Shown one piece after another: positions 1 to 14,022 of a stretch of 64,000 bases of DNA; the stretch's first letter is position 1, and the number at the start of each line of letters is the position of its first letter. The notes below the pieces were generated by a model. It made no database searches, was not told where the DNA came from, and saw nothing but the letters and a program-made list of their open reading frames with translations. Made by a program: the position numbers and the translations under genes. The stretch comes from Pyrrhoderma lamaoense. Its lineage: Eukaryota; Basidiomycota; Agaricomycetes; Hymenochaetales; Hymenochaetaceae. The stretch lies in assembly GCA_002794735.1 (NCBI GenBank), contig NBAZ01000002.1, positions 1,116,001 to 1,180,000 of the forward strand, written 5' to 3'.

Positions 1-3000
1 AGCATTACCGTCCTCGACTTCCCCCTCTTTAATCTTTACTTTTCCCTTCGCTTAAATCCTTTCGTGTTTGCCCGAGCTTGAGTTTAGTTTGGACACAAGG
101 TCTGCCAGCACTGCAAGTCCTGAGCCTGGAAACCCGTGGTAATCTCCGTCCGGATTTGATCCAAGAATAGATGCCGAGTTAAAAAATACTTTCCGTTATT
201 ATAACTGGGGAGTGATAAAGCGCTTAGGTAGACAGGTTGATGATGGGGAAGAAGGGTGGACAAGAGTGCGGCGGGAGGCGGGGATGCCTGGGGATGCCGT
301 CATGCCACTTTGGGGACGGAGACTGATTGCATTCAGCTTCGAACCAAGACAGAATAGACCTGACACAACCCTCCCACTTCCACGTTACAACATCATCAGC
401 ACACGCTACACGTTACGACACCCATCATACGTTACAAGCTCACAGCCTACAGAATCTTCTAAGTTATTGTTGGTAGGATGATGGGATGATAGGATGAAGA
501 GTGGGAAACTCAAACAAAAAAGGGGAGGAGAAAAAGAATACCAAAGAATTTTAAAGCCCGTCCCACCAATTGGTAGGAGTCTTAAGTATAGAGACGAATA
601 AACTCAATCCGTATCTGTACTACATACAAGTTACTAATGACGAGAAGATCGGAGATTGCAGCTTACCGAAGGTAATGTATAATATAATTATATATTCACT
701 CATGAGAAGAGAAAGAAAAGAAGAGAAAAAATCAAGGGAACAGAGAATAAAGAAAACGGCAGAACACTAACAGCGGACACATGTGTTCGTTGAGCTTATC
801 TGACTTATATCGCATTTTAGTCGCATACTATATACTTTATAGTTTGCTATGAGAGGTGTGGGGCTCATACGTAGGACTAGCAACACTTTTAGGAAAAGTC
901 TGGACTGGACTTTGGACTCGGGGAAAGCAAGGGGTTACCATTATAGACGTTGATAATGAATCGTCGATACAAAAGTCCAGGACAACGTGGTTAAGGCATG
1001 GGGACTGTCAGAAATAATAATATGAACGCAACTTCGCACATAAGAGTGTATATCTGTGCATGACCGTTGTAACGTTGCACGTTTATATGCCTGTTTGACA
1101 CGCCAAGTCGTCAAGTCGTAATGGAGGTTTGCAAATAGCGGGACTTCATATCTGAACGACAGCCCAAGTCATCCACGGATCACGATGTATCCAAAGATAG
1201 GGGGGAAACAAGTGGTGATGTCAATATTATCATTATAATCGATATGTAAGTAAATCTATATTTACGCACAAGGTATCATATATCGAAGAAAATTTTCTAA
1301 CAGTCAGTGATACAAAAAGTCTAAAATGGATTTTAAATTTCCTGATTTACCTTCTAATGTACCTTACATGGGTATAAATATCATATGAAATATGAGGTAT
1401 AACATATTGGTTTATAAGCATATAAGTGACCATGCAAAGCTGAATAAACTTGAAGCATACCACTCGGTTGGGGTAGTATATATAGCACATTTCAACAACC
1501 TGATGAAGTGGAGCATTGCAGCATCCATTGGGAAACTCAAGGAAAGAACCCAGGAAAAAATCAACGAAGCAGACGTAAGAATGCATATGTACATGTAGTT
1601 GCAGATTTTGGGCAGCGGTGGCTCACATTCATAACTATTAATTAGAGAAGAACAAGTAAGGGGATCTTATTGGCGCGATTTCTTGGGTTCCAAAGCCCGA
1701 GCCCGGGCTGTTCGGTTAACTATTACGAAAAATGTTCATTAAAAGTAATATCATAACGCCTTAGAAGAAAAGAAAAGGAAGGGCACCTCCCCGTTCAAAA
1801 TCGGAAAACATGGAAGGTGAAGAGTTTTTGAAAGTAACGCACATTAATGGTAAAAGGCCCGGAGCGTCTAGCGGTCCACTAATTAATAATGAAGCGCTTT
1901 GCCTATCATCTGAAGATAAAGTTGGTTATATCCTCTTTTGTACCAATGTTTGTATCTTTTCGATCATGATGTACTTGTTCTCTGCAGTCTAAGAAATAAT
2001 CAAAGAACGCCCTTATAGTATGTGTAGCCTAAAATACAATCATAACTCAGTTTCTAGAACGGAAATTCAATATAACGAAACTAACTCACCTTAGTAAAGA
2101 AGGCGGCGGCAAATAACAATAAGAGCAGCAACGATGACAACACCAAAAAAAATAAAGAAAAGAAAAAAGACCCAATGCTAGCTACCTATAGCGCAATCCT
2201 TAGAGAGAGATTTTCCCCTACACTGATTTGGGATGGATAAAAGAAGGTATACACGAGTAAGATCTACAGATGAAGAAGATTAGGAAATGAAGATTTAGAG
2301 AACAGAAAAATGGGAAATGCGGAGCTAGGGGAAACCCCGCATATGTGGCGGAATCGAGAGGGATTGGTTGATTTACAAGCATTTAACCGGACGTATGAAA
2401 TCCGAACGTATGGGACTGGGGTTTGATCAATGATCATATGGGACCATGGTACTATGGGTCACGATACAGTAGTGGCAATGACGCTGCGATATTACGGTAA
2501 GTCGATTACAGAATATAGTAAAAGACTTGAATTATCACCTGTTTCGTTGATTATCAATTGTCAACTATTAGCTGGCGTATCTATATGTAACTATCAATCC
2601 GCAGTTGACAATTAACAACAATCATCACGGCCAATTCCCCATTTCTCATTTATTATCACCTATCACTTATCATATAAAAGAGAAGAACTAGATAATAGAG
2701 TAGTCATTAATCAATCAATACACCTTTATCCTGTAATTTAGCCTGAAGATTAGGGTGAGAGGCGAGATGAAAGTCTGAATCGAACTATCTGTGTTCCTTA
2801 CTAGATGAGGAAAGCTTGATGATCCATCATGAGATCATGACGAGAACTTCTTCTTTTATTCACTACCGTGCTTGCTAAGTGGATAAACGAATACATCGGC
2901 CTATCAAACCCGAAACAAAACGATACATCCAACTGTACATCCAATCAACTATACAATTGATACAACCGTACATTGATAGTGTATGTGGCAATGTAGATAA

Positions 3001-6000
3001 ATTTAAAGTTGAGCCTAAGTTTCGTGTTTTAGCTAATTGTGTTACTTCCCTTACGTTAACAACTTGAGTTGTTCAGTTTAAATTTCCATTGTATGTATAT
3101 TAAAGCTTAAGGAAGATGAGCTAACGTAAACTACAACTGTTACGATGTTACGATGCTACAGTTACAAATAATATAATCCGCATATAACTGACATAGCACT
3201 AATATTAACTTACAATGAGCAGTGATGTATATGCTATGTGCGATATTTCTAGCAGCCAGGCCCAACTAAATAGACCCGCTTGTTATGTTATGACAATGAT
3301 TGTCGGTAAGTCCGTAGCTTTGGATTGAGATTTATATTAGCACTAGAAACAGGGAAGACGTGTTGCTAGAGGAGTTAAATAAGACTACAACTTCCTAAAG
3401 TAGATGATGAATAGAAAGGGAGTGTAAGCAAGGTATTTCATCTCGCTTGTTGCGTCAATAAATCCCTGTATATATATCATGGATACGCCTCCATCCCTAT
3501 ACAATAAATGGCGGACGCTACGTGATGTATTCTAGGGCATGAAGTAGAAGGGAAAAAAAGGAAATTTTCAGCGCTATAAAATAAGAAGAAAAAAACAGAA
3601 CGAAGAAAACAACGATTTATAGACTAGCTAGTTATACGATTAGACAGTAGCTTACACAAAACATCTGAAGAAGCTAAAATATGCGTTAGAACTCAAGAAT
3701 CTGAGAACTCAGTAACTCAAACACTAAGAACCTGAGAACTCCGAGAATCAAGAAGGGGATGCCGCCTTCATCCATCTCCGCAAGTTCAGTAAACAGTATC
3801 TATACTACCACAGTAATTACACGCATATAAATAAGCGTTTCCTCGGAAGTTTAGTTTTAGACCTTGATCGGTGACATCGGTGATCAGGAGGTGATCAGAA
3901 GAGGGCGGCTCAGGATAGTTGGGATTGGGTAGGATAGTGAGATAGAACACGTACACAAACGTAGCGGGTTGTTATACTTGAAATCTCAAATTGTGTGCTA
4001 CTGCGTTAATTAAGCGAAGCTATTCGCATGAAATTTGTAATTTACGAAAGCGAAAGTCTGAAGAAACTGATAGAATCCCAGGGAGAGTACGTGTATGCGC
4101 TTATATGCATAGTAAAGAATGCACAAACCTAAAGATGGCAACTGGTGCCACTACGTGCATTCCGTTAGGTACCAGGCTTTGTTCTAGGCTCAGTCCCGGT
4201 CTGGATGATCGTACCGTGACTAACACGAGATCTGAAGTATAAAGGTTAAGGCTATTAGTGCATGGATGCATGGATGCAGATATGATATGGTGAGGTGATT
4301 GATTATGCATATAAATATGAAGACGATCCATATATGTATCTATCTACCAGAACAGGGTGGATGGATAGAGGAGGGTTCTTTTCTTCCCTGGAATCTGGTT
4401 GTTATAGGATCAACTACATAAAAGTGTATCATCAAATTAACGCGGATATCCGAATTTGCATTATTAGTAGTGTTATTATGATTTTTTTTTTCAATTTCAC
4501 CTTATGATTAGGAGCTTCGTTCTTCTTTGTCGAGGGTGGGGGCCCTAACCGCTTAACTCTTGTCCTGTCCTATACTCATGATGGAAGTTCCCTTATAAAA
4601 GTCAAGGTGACCGAGCCACAAAACCCTGCAACCTAGTGAGCTCGGAAGAAAAAGAAGAAGCACGCTTGTAGTGATGGTATCAACCTTAACCCTAATGCCA
4701 GTCTAGAACTAGAAAGAGCTATCTGCCAAGAAGTGACATAGATCACATATAGCACAATGAAAACTGTGAACCCGAGTTTGTGCACCGAGGATATAAGAAT
4801 AACTTCGGAAACAAGGCATCTAAAAAATTGTGTCCCTCGGGTCATATCTATAAGATGCGATCAGTTTAGTAAAGAGGCGAGTAAGATGCCCATATACCCC
4901 GCATAAGATGTGAGACACAAGATAGTAATGTAATGCAAACGATTTCAACACCCTTTCCCATTGTCTGTTCGCCTACTTTTCGTTCCAGACCAGCCACCAT
5001 TTCCCCAGATAACCTCGTATATATGCATGCTATTCAGAGTTACGACCCGTGATACGCGTTAAATAGTTACGCAGGAATCTGCATTTCATTCCGCCATGTT
5101 TTTGTTACTCCTTAAAAGTGTTTCAGATTTCGGGTTGAGGGATACGTAAGGGCAGTTTCTTGTTCCATAGATATGAAAAGTCCACGAGGAAGATGAAGGG
5201 TATATATATATACTATATAGGAAGAGAACCTTCACTCAGTATTCGTTTTAGGCGACCAATTTTAGATCGGTACCATTGCATACGAGCATCAAAGATATGG
5301 GTTGCTTCATTCTTTTCTTTTGTATATATCACAAGCCTGTTAAATATACCGTAGAAACCGAGGGCCGGACGTTTATATTTGTATCTGTAATTAAGAATTC
5401 GAGAGCAGAGGGCAACACGCTGGTTTAAGGAGTATCGGAACGGAACGATAAGGAGAAGAAGGGAAGAGGAGCTCGAAGAAGAAGAAGGAGCGGCGCAATT
5501 CCAAATTTATGCACATACAAATCATTAACTGATAATGAATATCTGGGCTTTTAAGTAATTTAGAAGAATGGGTTATTAACTAACATCTGCACACGCATAC
5601 AAGTACATAACAACACACGATACGGGTAGGAAGCTGACGGCTTTGTGGCGTGTGGGTTAGGTTAGCTCCCAGATACCCGGATTATGGCGGTGGAGGTCGT
5701 CGGTGGTTTGTATGTAGCGCGGAGGAAGATGCTTTGAACAGGGATAGAGTAGAGTTCGATTACCTGCTTCTAACTTTTAAATCGGCATTAGTGCTTAATG
5801 AGTGAGAAGACAGGTTAAGCTCAGAACCATCGACCCTCACACACACTCCCTAGACTGAAACCGTCAGGAAGTCGATCATGATGAAATTGATTACATACAA
5901 GGATAAGTGCTACCGGTCTCATTCGATATTTACACCTCTTTTAATGCTAGACGGTTGGTCGGTGCGTTTTCCTTTGTTACGATTCAATTCAAATTCTAAA

Positions 6001-6740
6001 AGAAACGAGGTTGAGGCTCTTGGGGGTTTTCTTTCTTTGTAATTAGTTGTTTGAGAAGATAAAACATATTAAGGAGGCACACAAAATAAATCCTAGTGGC
6101 TCTGATGGGGATGATAGGAATGATCTATAAATAATTGGGTGGTGATGATTTTGAAAAAGGAGGACCCTTTATTGAATGGATATGTATAACTTGATGGAGG
6201 TAATTGATCAGGACAACGGGGGGTGAATAAGGTTTGAGGATGTATGCTGGATGAGATAGAACCGCGTCTTGAATGATTGATGATAGATTATCATGTCGCA
6301 GGAGGGACCCTTGTGAAAACTTTTTATAGATTCCATCCTCGGAATGTTTGCCTATACGAGATGAAGACGCATCTGTTGTTGTTCTTTGTCACATTTCCCG
6401 GCTTTGAACACTCTGGCGAAGGGCGGCGAGACGGAGAGAGGTTTTTGTCGGAATTTAGGAATGCACCTATAAAAGGAAATGAAAGACAGAAAGGGAGTAA
6501 AATGACGATCTGCAAATGACTGAAGCTCCGCTTGAAATGGAGAGCGAGCGAGCTGTCAGTTGAGAGTTCAGGTTCAGGCTCTGGGATTGCCCGAGGATAG
6601 CGCCGGGTTGAGAAGCTGGAAGCAGAACGTGACTTCTGTGACGTCGTACGTACACGTCACGCATCCGAGATCTCACATCCCGATCGATTACTACGATTAC
6701 GTTAACCTTTTATTGGACGGTCTATCTCTCGATCTCCATA
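1..6740. other. Gene-free stretch
   Basis: I see no supportable gene here. Open frames on both strands are short (under about 90 codons), have no recognisable domain and do not join across plausible introns. The sequence is AT-leaning with scattered purine-rich runs. Around 3,690-3,750 there is a loosely repeated unit built on 'gaactca/gagaactc'. No transposase, reverse transcriptase, tRNA or rRNA was recognised. It may hold decayed mobile elements, but nothing in it identifies one. Confidence 0.5.
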
Positions 6741-6749
6741 TCCCGGCAG

Positions 6750-6756
6750 TATAAAA
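6750..6756 (+). promoter_or_regulatory. TATA box of the proline-rich protein gene
   Basis: A TATAAAA motif lies about 110 bp upstream of the ATG at 6864, followed by a pyrimidine-rich leader with 'cgcacgcacgcac' and CT-rich tracts typical of fungal transcription start regions. The ATG itself sits in a strong Kozak context, GCCGCCATGTCGG. Confidence 0.6.
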
Positions 6757-6863
6757 CCTACTAGGCCCCTGGCCATGGCCCTCCCAGTATTGCTCTTATT
6801 CCGCACGCACGCACGCTACACCCACTCTCTCCCAATTACACCCAGCATCTCTTCCTCGCCGCC

Positions 6864-8373
6864 ATGTCGGTATCCTACACGCTCCGCCCTGCCGACCCCC
6901 TGAACCGTATAGAAGAAGACGATTTCTCTCCTTCTCCTCCTCCCCCATCTTACTCTCTAGTCGCAAACTCCTCTCAGAGAAACACCCTGTCCTCTAACCA
7001 TACCCTGTCTCGGACAACTACTTCGACTTTAGCTTCTCCCGAGCCACTCGTCACTCCGATCACGACAAGCATGCCAGAGCCAATCATGCTTTCGCCAAAC
7101 TCCCATCCTTTGCCCCCTCTTGTTCTTTCTCCATCACAGGCAGCCGCTCCATCTAGACCTTGGTCTCCTTCATCTGGATTGCGAGGTTTGTGTGTTCCTG
7201 GTTTCATCTAGAATGTTTTCTTTCTAAACTCGTCTTGGCTTATATGCTTCCCTTTCTCTCACTCGACCCATTTACACATCTTGTCTCGTCTTCATCAGAT
7301 GTCAATGATCCAGATACGGCACCCCGCCCACACCGGAGCGGGTTACCAGCACCCCCGACTGGTCATGAACTAATGGCACTCTTCCCCGCACCATCACCAT
7401 CGTCACCTCAACTCATTGTACATGCTAACATCCCGGGTACTTCAGGTCCTGTCACCGTACCAGCTCCAACTCCAACATCGGGTTGGTTCGCGTCCCAGGA
7501 GCGTGCCTTTTTCGCTAGAGGTGCAGAAGGAATAGTCAGGTTTCGGTTACATGCTAATGAGAACGAAAGCGGTCCATCCGGATCTTCAAGTTCTACTGTA
7601 CGCGGACCCGCTGTAGTGACTGAGGTGAGAAGAGAACCAAAGTTGTCTCCTACCGAACCTTCGTTGCATAGTATTCCACCACCTCAGCAACAGGCCTACC
7701 CGCCTCCACCACCTCCACCTCGTGATAGGGATGTACTTATGCGAGATGCCGGACGGGCTACACCGTCTAATCACGGGTATATCCTCAGCAACAATCATCA
7801 TATCCTCCTCAATCTCAACATCCTCCATACACTTCACCACCGCCAAGTGGACCGAATCATACCCGTTCACATTCACTGAATCAACCAAACTCCCATCATG
7901 GTGCCCATTCTCATTCTCATTCTCAACCCTATAATCCAATCCTTTCACCTACGAAAGGTTCTCCTGGCCGTGGACACGTACATTCTCATCCGCAGCAGTA
8001 TCCTGTGCATCATCAACAACACCCTCCTCCACCTCCATCTCAGACTTATCCAACGCAACAACCATATACTCAGCCTCCACCGTCAAACTCAACAGGACCG
8101 GCTTACCAACATCCACATCCGCCTGCGAATCCTCACAATTCACAAGCACATCAAAATGGATATGGGGGTCCACCAGAACAGGAAAGATATGGACCTCCTC
8201 CCCCTCCGGCTCCCCATCCGCACGCTGGTCATAGGAGTGACGTGAACTTCTCTATTCCACGCCCGCCATATGGAGAATCAACACCCACTCCTGGGCCCGG
8301 GGCAGAATATGATTATATTAGTTCGGAGAGGAGGAGAGCTGGGAAGCATACACGGCGAGTTGTTGTGAAATAA
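6864..8373 (+). CDS. Pro/Ser/His/Gln-rich low-complexity protein
   Basis: Two exons are proposed: 6864-7185 and 7299-8373. The intron has a GTTTGT donor and a TCAG acceptor, and the join keeps frame (Gly-Leu-Arg then Asp-Val-Asn-Asp). The start is chosen for its Kozak context and upstream TATA box. The N-terminal part is Ser/Thr/Pro-rich. A central segment (WFASQERAFFARGAEGIVRF) is the only part that looks folded and may be the conserved core. The C-terminal half is poly-Pro and His/Gln/Tyr-rich, resembling disordered RNA-binding or transcription-related tails, and ends Arg-Arg-Ala-Gly-Lys-His-Thr-Arg-Arg. The frame breaks once at the G run 7775-7777. One additional G would join the upstream frame to the downstream Tyr-Pro-Gln-Gln frame, so the 3' half is read in a second frame. 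I do not recognise the family; no function is assigned. Confidence 0.65.
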
Positions 8374-10090
8374 CTTATTGACTTTTCCTCTTTTCTCCTT
8401 AACCTTTACCTTACCCTCTACCGTCTTCTATGTTGTCTGTATTAGTCTGTCTCCGTTTTGATGATATCGCCTTAAGGGATTCTTTTTACTGTTTTTGGTG
8501 CTTAATTGCGTGTGTGCTTTTTCAGATTCCTTATTTACTCATATTTCATTAATCTCTCCAAATCTCACCACTTCTGAGTTCACGACCCTATAACCATATT
8601 GACCATATATATTGGGGGGAAGAGGGCACAAAAAAAGAACCTTTGATATTTCTGTCATTAAAAAAGCAGTTGAAGATTGTTGATTTGCTATTATTGCCTA
8701 TGTGTCATACCTCATTGTGTTTTTCTATCTCTCAACGAAAATCTTCATGATAATAAAACCAAAATGTATCAACATCCTAAAAAAGGGAACAATCAAAGTC
8801 TGTCTTAGTATGATAGTAGCTGAACCATCTCTTTCACGCGTTTTTCATTTCGTTTCATCATCTGTTCCACTCACCCTCCACCCCCCCCCCCCACACATCT
8901 ACAAACGTGTATTTGAAATTTAACCGATAATTAGTAAAGGAGGCGTTCTAGCGTGAGATTGATGGATAGTAATGAAATCAAAGAAGAACTCGCAAGACTT
9001 AGCACTTAGTACATTTGGTACTGCTTATAACTATAATTATCCAATATGGGCACAGCATTCCAAAAAAATAAAAGAGAGAGAAAAAAGGGACTGTTGTACA
9101 AAGTCTAAATCTGGCTAGTATGTTCTTTCTTTCACTCGTTTATCTCTTTTACATTGCTCCTGCTTCAATCTCATTTTCAAAAGTTCATCCGAAGCTTTAC
9201 TTGTTTTTATGTCTTTGGCATGAATAAAGAAGGGCAGGAAAGGGGGGCGGTTGATAAGAATGGGATTTAAAGGGGTAAAGGGAAGGAGTAAGTAAAGAAG
9301 TTGGACGGGAAAGGGAGACTTGTGAATAAAAGAAGAGGTAGATGTGAGAAAGAAGAGAAAGGGGAGAAATAGAGGGGGTTAACGACATCCTCTTTGCCCG
9401 GAAAAGAAAATTACTATAAAGATTATCATCAACAAACAACAAAATAACGGCTAAATTTCAAAATTACAAATTGAGGAGAAAGGGGGAAAATTATTTAGGA
9501 TAAAAAACGGATTTATACTACTACTGAATGATAAGGTGAGTATGAAAGGTAACTATGGAGTGTAGAACAAGAGTATTTGTTATTTATTACTATTTATTGC
9601 TGTTTGGAATTTGTGGAAATGAAAGTACAATTCCGATTCCGTGTTCGGAGGGAGGAGGGGAAGACTCGGACAAGTACCAAGCACGCCTTGCTACTTTGTT
9701 ATTCCACCATGACAACTAGTTTACACCTATTACCTTCCAAGTTCCGTCTGACCATGCTATAATGACGTTAAAGTAGACCCTTTTCGTCACGAGCTTCGGA
9801 GCTCCTAAAGACATGGTTTAGCTTCGTAAACTAATATGTTCAAGTTTCAAAGATATAGTTGTCTATCATTCAGATTGCAACTATCAACAGAAAGATGTCG
9901 TACATGATAGATCCATGTGCGCGTATCGATTTCTTCCTCGCTCCTGTTTTCCTCCACGAAACGAGGACTTCAATTTTGGCTCTAGATTCTATGTCAAAAC
10001 TTACTAGACTAGACATCCTTAATATCAACCGATCGTGTTCGTGATGTTTCTATCCCAGATCTCGTCCTTCATCCCGTTTCCATCTTACTT

Positions 10091-10140
10091 TATCTCGTCT
10101 CGTCTCGTCTTATCTCATCTCACCTCACTTCATCTCATCT
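10091..10140. repeat. TCTCG/TCTCA pentamer tandem repeat
   Basis: Degenerate tandem pentamers: several copies of TCTCG pass into TCTTA, TCTCA and CCTCA variants over about 50 bp. This is simple-sequence DNA and no gene is adjacent. Confidence 0.6.
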
Positions 10141-13100
10141 ATTCCCCATCCTTGTTCCGACTTTTAAGCCTCACAACTTTCCTTTCTAGGACCCATAATA
10201 CCTAGCATACCACATAACCAAAGCATAACCAGATCCGAGTCATATTGCTCCCGATCTTCCTTTTTTTTCTTTTCTCGCTACACCGAAAAAATTTACACAC
10301 ACATATTGCATCTCTTTATGCTCCCGGTCAGGTTCGATATGGGCCTAAATACCCGAGATAGGCCTTGGGGCGTTAATCGAGATTCCCTTGTTTTATTTTA
10401 TTTTTTATAGCCTGAGATTCTGGGATCCCTGATCGTGCAATCCATATGCGTATGAGAAATGAATGACTGACTCCGCGAAAGGGTTTCGGATAGTTTAGGT
10501 AGAACTGGGAAAGTCACTAAGTTTTACCTTTTTTCGGACTTTCTATTGATGATATACATGGGTTATTGATAGAGAGTACATACATGCGGTTCTGTACTTT
10601 AAGTCTTGTACAGGGACTAGGAAAGGAGGGATCTTCAAGTTCCGTGGTGATCTTCCTGATATTCCATGTTAAGTATTATCATTGTTTTTTTAAGTCTTCT
10701 TTATACAATCAGCTATATTAGTGTTGATATTACTGTTCGTGTTTGGACAAGATGGTCGGCCCGGAAGCTTTGACAAGTACTTCCAGTTATTTGGAGGGAT
10801 GAACTTGGTTTGAGCTTATTTTCCTTTTTTTATCCTCATTCTTCTACAAGTTTGTCTATCTTCCTCCTTCGACAGGTAGTTGGGGTGGCCAGATCTCTTT
10901 GAGTCATCACCCGAGTCTCGACCCATCCTACCTGGCCTTTTTTTGTCCGTCTCTCTATCATCATCATGCGCCATCCGGCCAGTGGCGTCTGTCCAACCTG
11001 TCCGTTCTGTCTTCTTGTTCATCTGTATAATAATCCACTTACCAGCCTCAGCTTTATCTTCCTGTCCACATGAATGACTTTCTCTGACTCGGACAACCCG
11101 AAACTAAACTTTATTCTTTCTTTTTTCCTTCCTTCTCCCCTGCCAAGTCATATATATCAGAGCAGAGAAAAACACAGTTTTTGATTTAATCTTTCAATCA
11201 AGGTATGAATTTAAGTGGATAAGGTAAATAAACAACTAAAGAGAAAAGGTATCGCATCATACCTGCCAGTTGTTACTGTCACGTTATATGCGTGCGTTGA
11301 TTACTTATTTTTATGTTATACCCGTAATACTGTGTATTAGCACGGTAGCAAAAGGCTCGTCTGTCTTAGCGCTGGCTGCCTAGCCTATGCTGTCTTATCA
11401 TTTACCCATCTCTCTCATCGCTAAAGTGATAAGGTAACTAGTATTTTTTTGAAGTCAGCGTTTTGGCCTCCGATCGGCTCGGTTCTGGGTATATATATAC
11501 TACAGTATGGTTTTTATCTTTATCGTTCCTTGGGAGATACGTGTATACACACGCACCGTATTGGTTTCAAGCGCAGAAAACGAGTTGATGGGCTACATAC
11601 ATCAGAATTAATTGATACATGTATGTAATACGTGTATATGCGTATGTGGTCATAATTCTGAACAGACAACCGTCTATCTTACGGTAACCGCTCTAACTAA
11701 CACACTAGAACCCATTCCCGTGTAAGCCGTTTCGTAGTGACGGCGTTCTCCTCCATATCTTTTTTTCTTTAGCTACTTTGCGTGTTAGTTTTTTTTTTCA
11801 CTTCGTTTCTACTTCCTTCTCTCGTCTACTTCTTCTTAATTTGTATACGGAACATGGTGCATAAGCTCTCGGATCTTGAAATAAGGTAGGCAGAAGAAAG
11901 ATCTGAGAAGAAAACATAAAGTTATCACTTGAACGCCACTGCTATAACCTTCTCTCTTTCTTTACTTTCCCGCTTTCCTCCTTCAGGATTTCTTGCCTTC
12001 TTTGCCACTTTTTTTTTGTGAAGGAAGCCACAATACCCGAGAAGTGCGGACAAAACATGATTCGTAGTCTATTGGTTTACTACTGGCGCACGATCACTCA
12101 CACGGATTTCCAGACTGCAGAACGGAAAACGAGTAGACTCATGCATACATCTATGTCTTTCTCGCTTTCCTATTTGGCAAAAGACCCTTTCTATAAAACC
12201 CCATCTTCCGCCGGTGATTTCACCATGCTTTCCAGTGTCACCTTTCTCACAACCTTGACAGTGGCCCACCAACCCACATGTCAAAAAGAACCCAAACAAA
12301 CAGAATAAAACTGGTAAAGCGCGCATGAATGAAACACGAGAATACCGAGAGAACTAGAATTGCGTCCGAGGAACGCTTGCGCAGTTCCGAGTCTCAGCTT
12401 AGGAGGCACATCATGTTGAGTTTTCTACTTACCTATCAATCTTATCAAATATATGTATCATCAGTAGTCATGGTTAAAGTGGGGTCTTTTGATATCAGAA
12501 ACTCGAGATATTTAAAATATTGAAAGGAGCCCGATCAAGGCCATGTTCAGGACCTGAATATGATAAAGTGTTTCTCGCATGACCGGGTGGTTTGTGAGGC
12601 GAGGCGAGGAGTGAGCAATAATCACGTTGTTTGGAAAATGGAATGAAACGATACATTCATGCGTAACCCAAGCCACAAATCTCCCCGGTTTCGTCCAAAT
12701 CAGGCCTTCATATTCACATATACAAGAAGTCAAACCTGCTTACTTTTACAACTTTAATGCTTACAGATAAACTTGAATAGATTGCAAATTAAAGTGAACT
12801 AGTACATTCTACTAGAGAACTTCCGAGTTTCTCAATCTCGGGCCTGAGCGCCTTTATATTTAAAAATAGAGATTGAAGAAGTTTAGCTTTCAAATTTAAC
12901 TCATACTCAGGCTTGTTCTTCTTTTATTAGAAAAACTCATAATAACGCAATCCTTATCCGAAAAGGTACTAGTACTAGTTGAACTTCATCACTAACCTAT
13001 AGGAGATGGGTAAGTTCATACATCATCTCAAGAAAGCACAAGAAAGTTTTTCATGAGTTTAGGCATCATTATCACATTGAAGTTTAATCTAAAATACAAC

Positions 13101-13529
13101 TCATCTCTCTACAACTAGTCTACTACCGTACAGTAGAAGAGAAGAAATGCTCGTAATTACCGAGGACGTCCGAGTCTGGAGAAAGAAGCAGAGAGAAAAA
13201 AACTTTCAAGAATCATTGGTAAGGAGATGATTGATGATACATATGGATGTGGATATATCCGAGTCAACCGACCGGAGTAGGAGTGGAGGAGAAGCCTGGA
13301 GGGGGGAACAGACGGACAAAAAGGTGAGATTCAGATATTCGGTGGACCTATTTCTATTCTTTCACAATGCTAGCTGCTGGTATATCCACACCACCCAGGT
13401 CCGTGAGGCCCATTGCTTACACCCAAGTTGGGGAGCGGGGAATGCTATAAGGATCCTTCCGTAAACGGCACAGGAACGCCTTTTCCTTCCCCCCACCTCA
13501 CTCAGGCTCTCCTCACCCGGATTATAGAT

Positions 13530-14022
13530 ATGGAGATAGAAGAGAAGAAAGAAGACACCTATGACGCGGGAGAAGTCATGGTTACCAATGCTGGTAAGTG
13601 GAACAACTTTCTTGGAGAGAGAACTTTGAGTGAAGAAAGGGTACCTCTCTTCTCAAGCTCTTACCTCTCTCGATGTTCCCTCCGTCATCTAGGCTGTTGA
13701 AAAATTTGGCGGACTAAAGAGGTTCAAAGAAGCTTCTGTTAGTGACGTGGATTCCAGGTACACGGCTCAAACTAAACATTTCAATATTTCGAAGGGGGAG
13801 AAAGCTTCCTTTCCCCTCTCCTCTCCTCTTACAGCAAGGACGCTCCCGAGTTCTTACAGCATGGACGTCAGCAAAAGAACATTGTAAAAACGTTTCATAA
13901 CAACTGCCCTATCCCGTCCTGCCGAGTTCTTTCGGCTCTCTTAGGCTTGTCTGTCGGAGTCTATCATAGCCAACGAGGGAAACGGTTGGTTCCAAAGAGC
14001 AAAGATTGCGGTGAGACAAGTT
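13530..14022 (+). CDS. Weak candidate spliced gene, unknown
   Basis: Three segments with plausible splice sites could join. ATG at 13530 runs to a GTAAGT donor near 13593. A segment near 13692-13758 starts after a CATCTAG acceptor and reads Val-Glu-Lys-Phe-Gly-Gly-Leu-Lys-Arg-Phe. A segment from about 13834 starts after a CTTACAG acceptor and stays open for about 60 codons, beginning Lys-Asp-Ala-Pro-Glu-Phe-Leu-Gln-His-Gly. The first join does not keep frame as read, and no domain is recognised. It could be a small real gene with a base error, or chance. Confidence 0.2.

Noticed and set aside
212..481. 89-codon open frame at the window start
   Set aside because: No recognisable domain and no supporting splice context; probably chance.
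2750..2800. tRNA T-loop-like string (GAATCGAAC on plus, TTCGATTC on minus)
   Set aside because: The flanking bases do not form a T stem, and no acceptor or anticodon stem can be found around it.
8881..8892. 12-C run
   Set aside because: A simple homopolymer in the 3' flank of a gene; no partner, repeat unit or function visible.
12018..12308. 96-codon open frame
   Set aside because: No domain, and a similarly long frame lies antisense to it; composition looks like random AT-leaning DNA.
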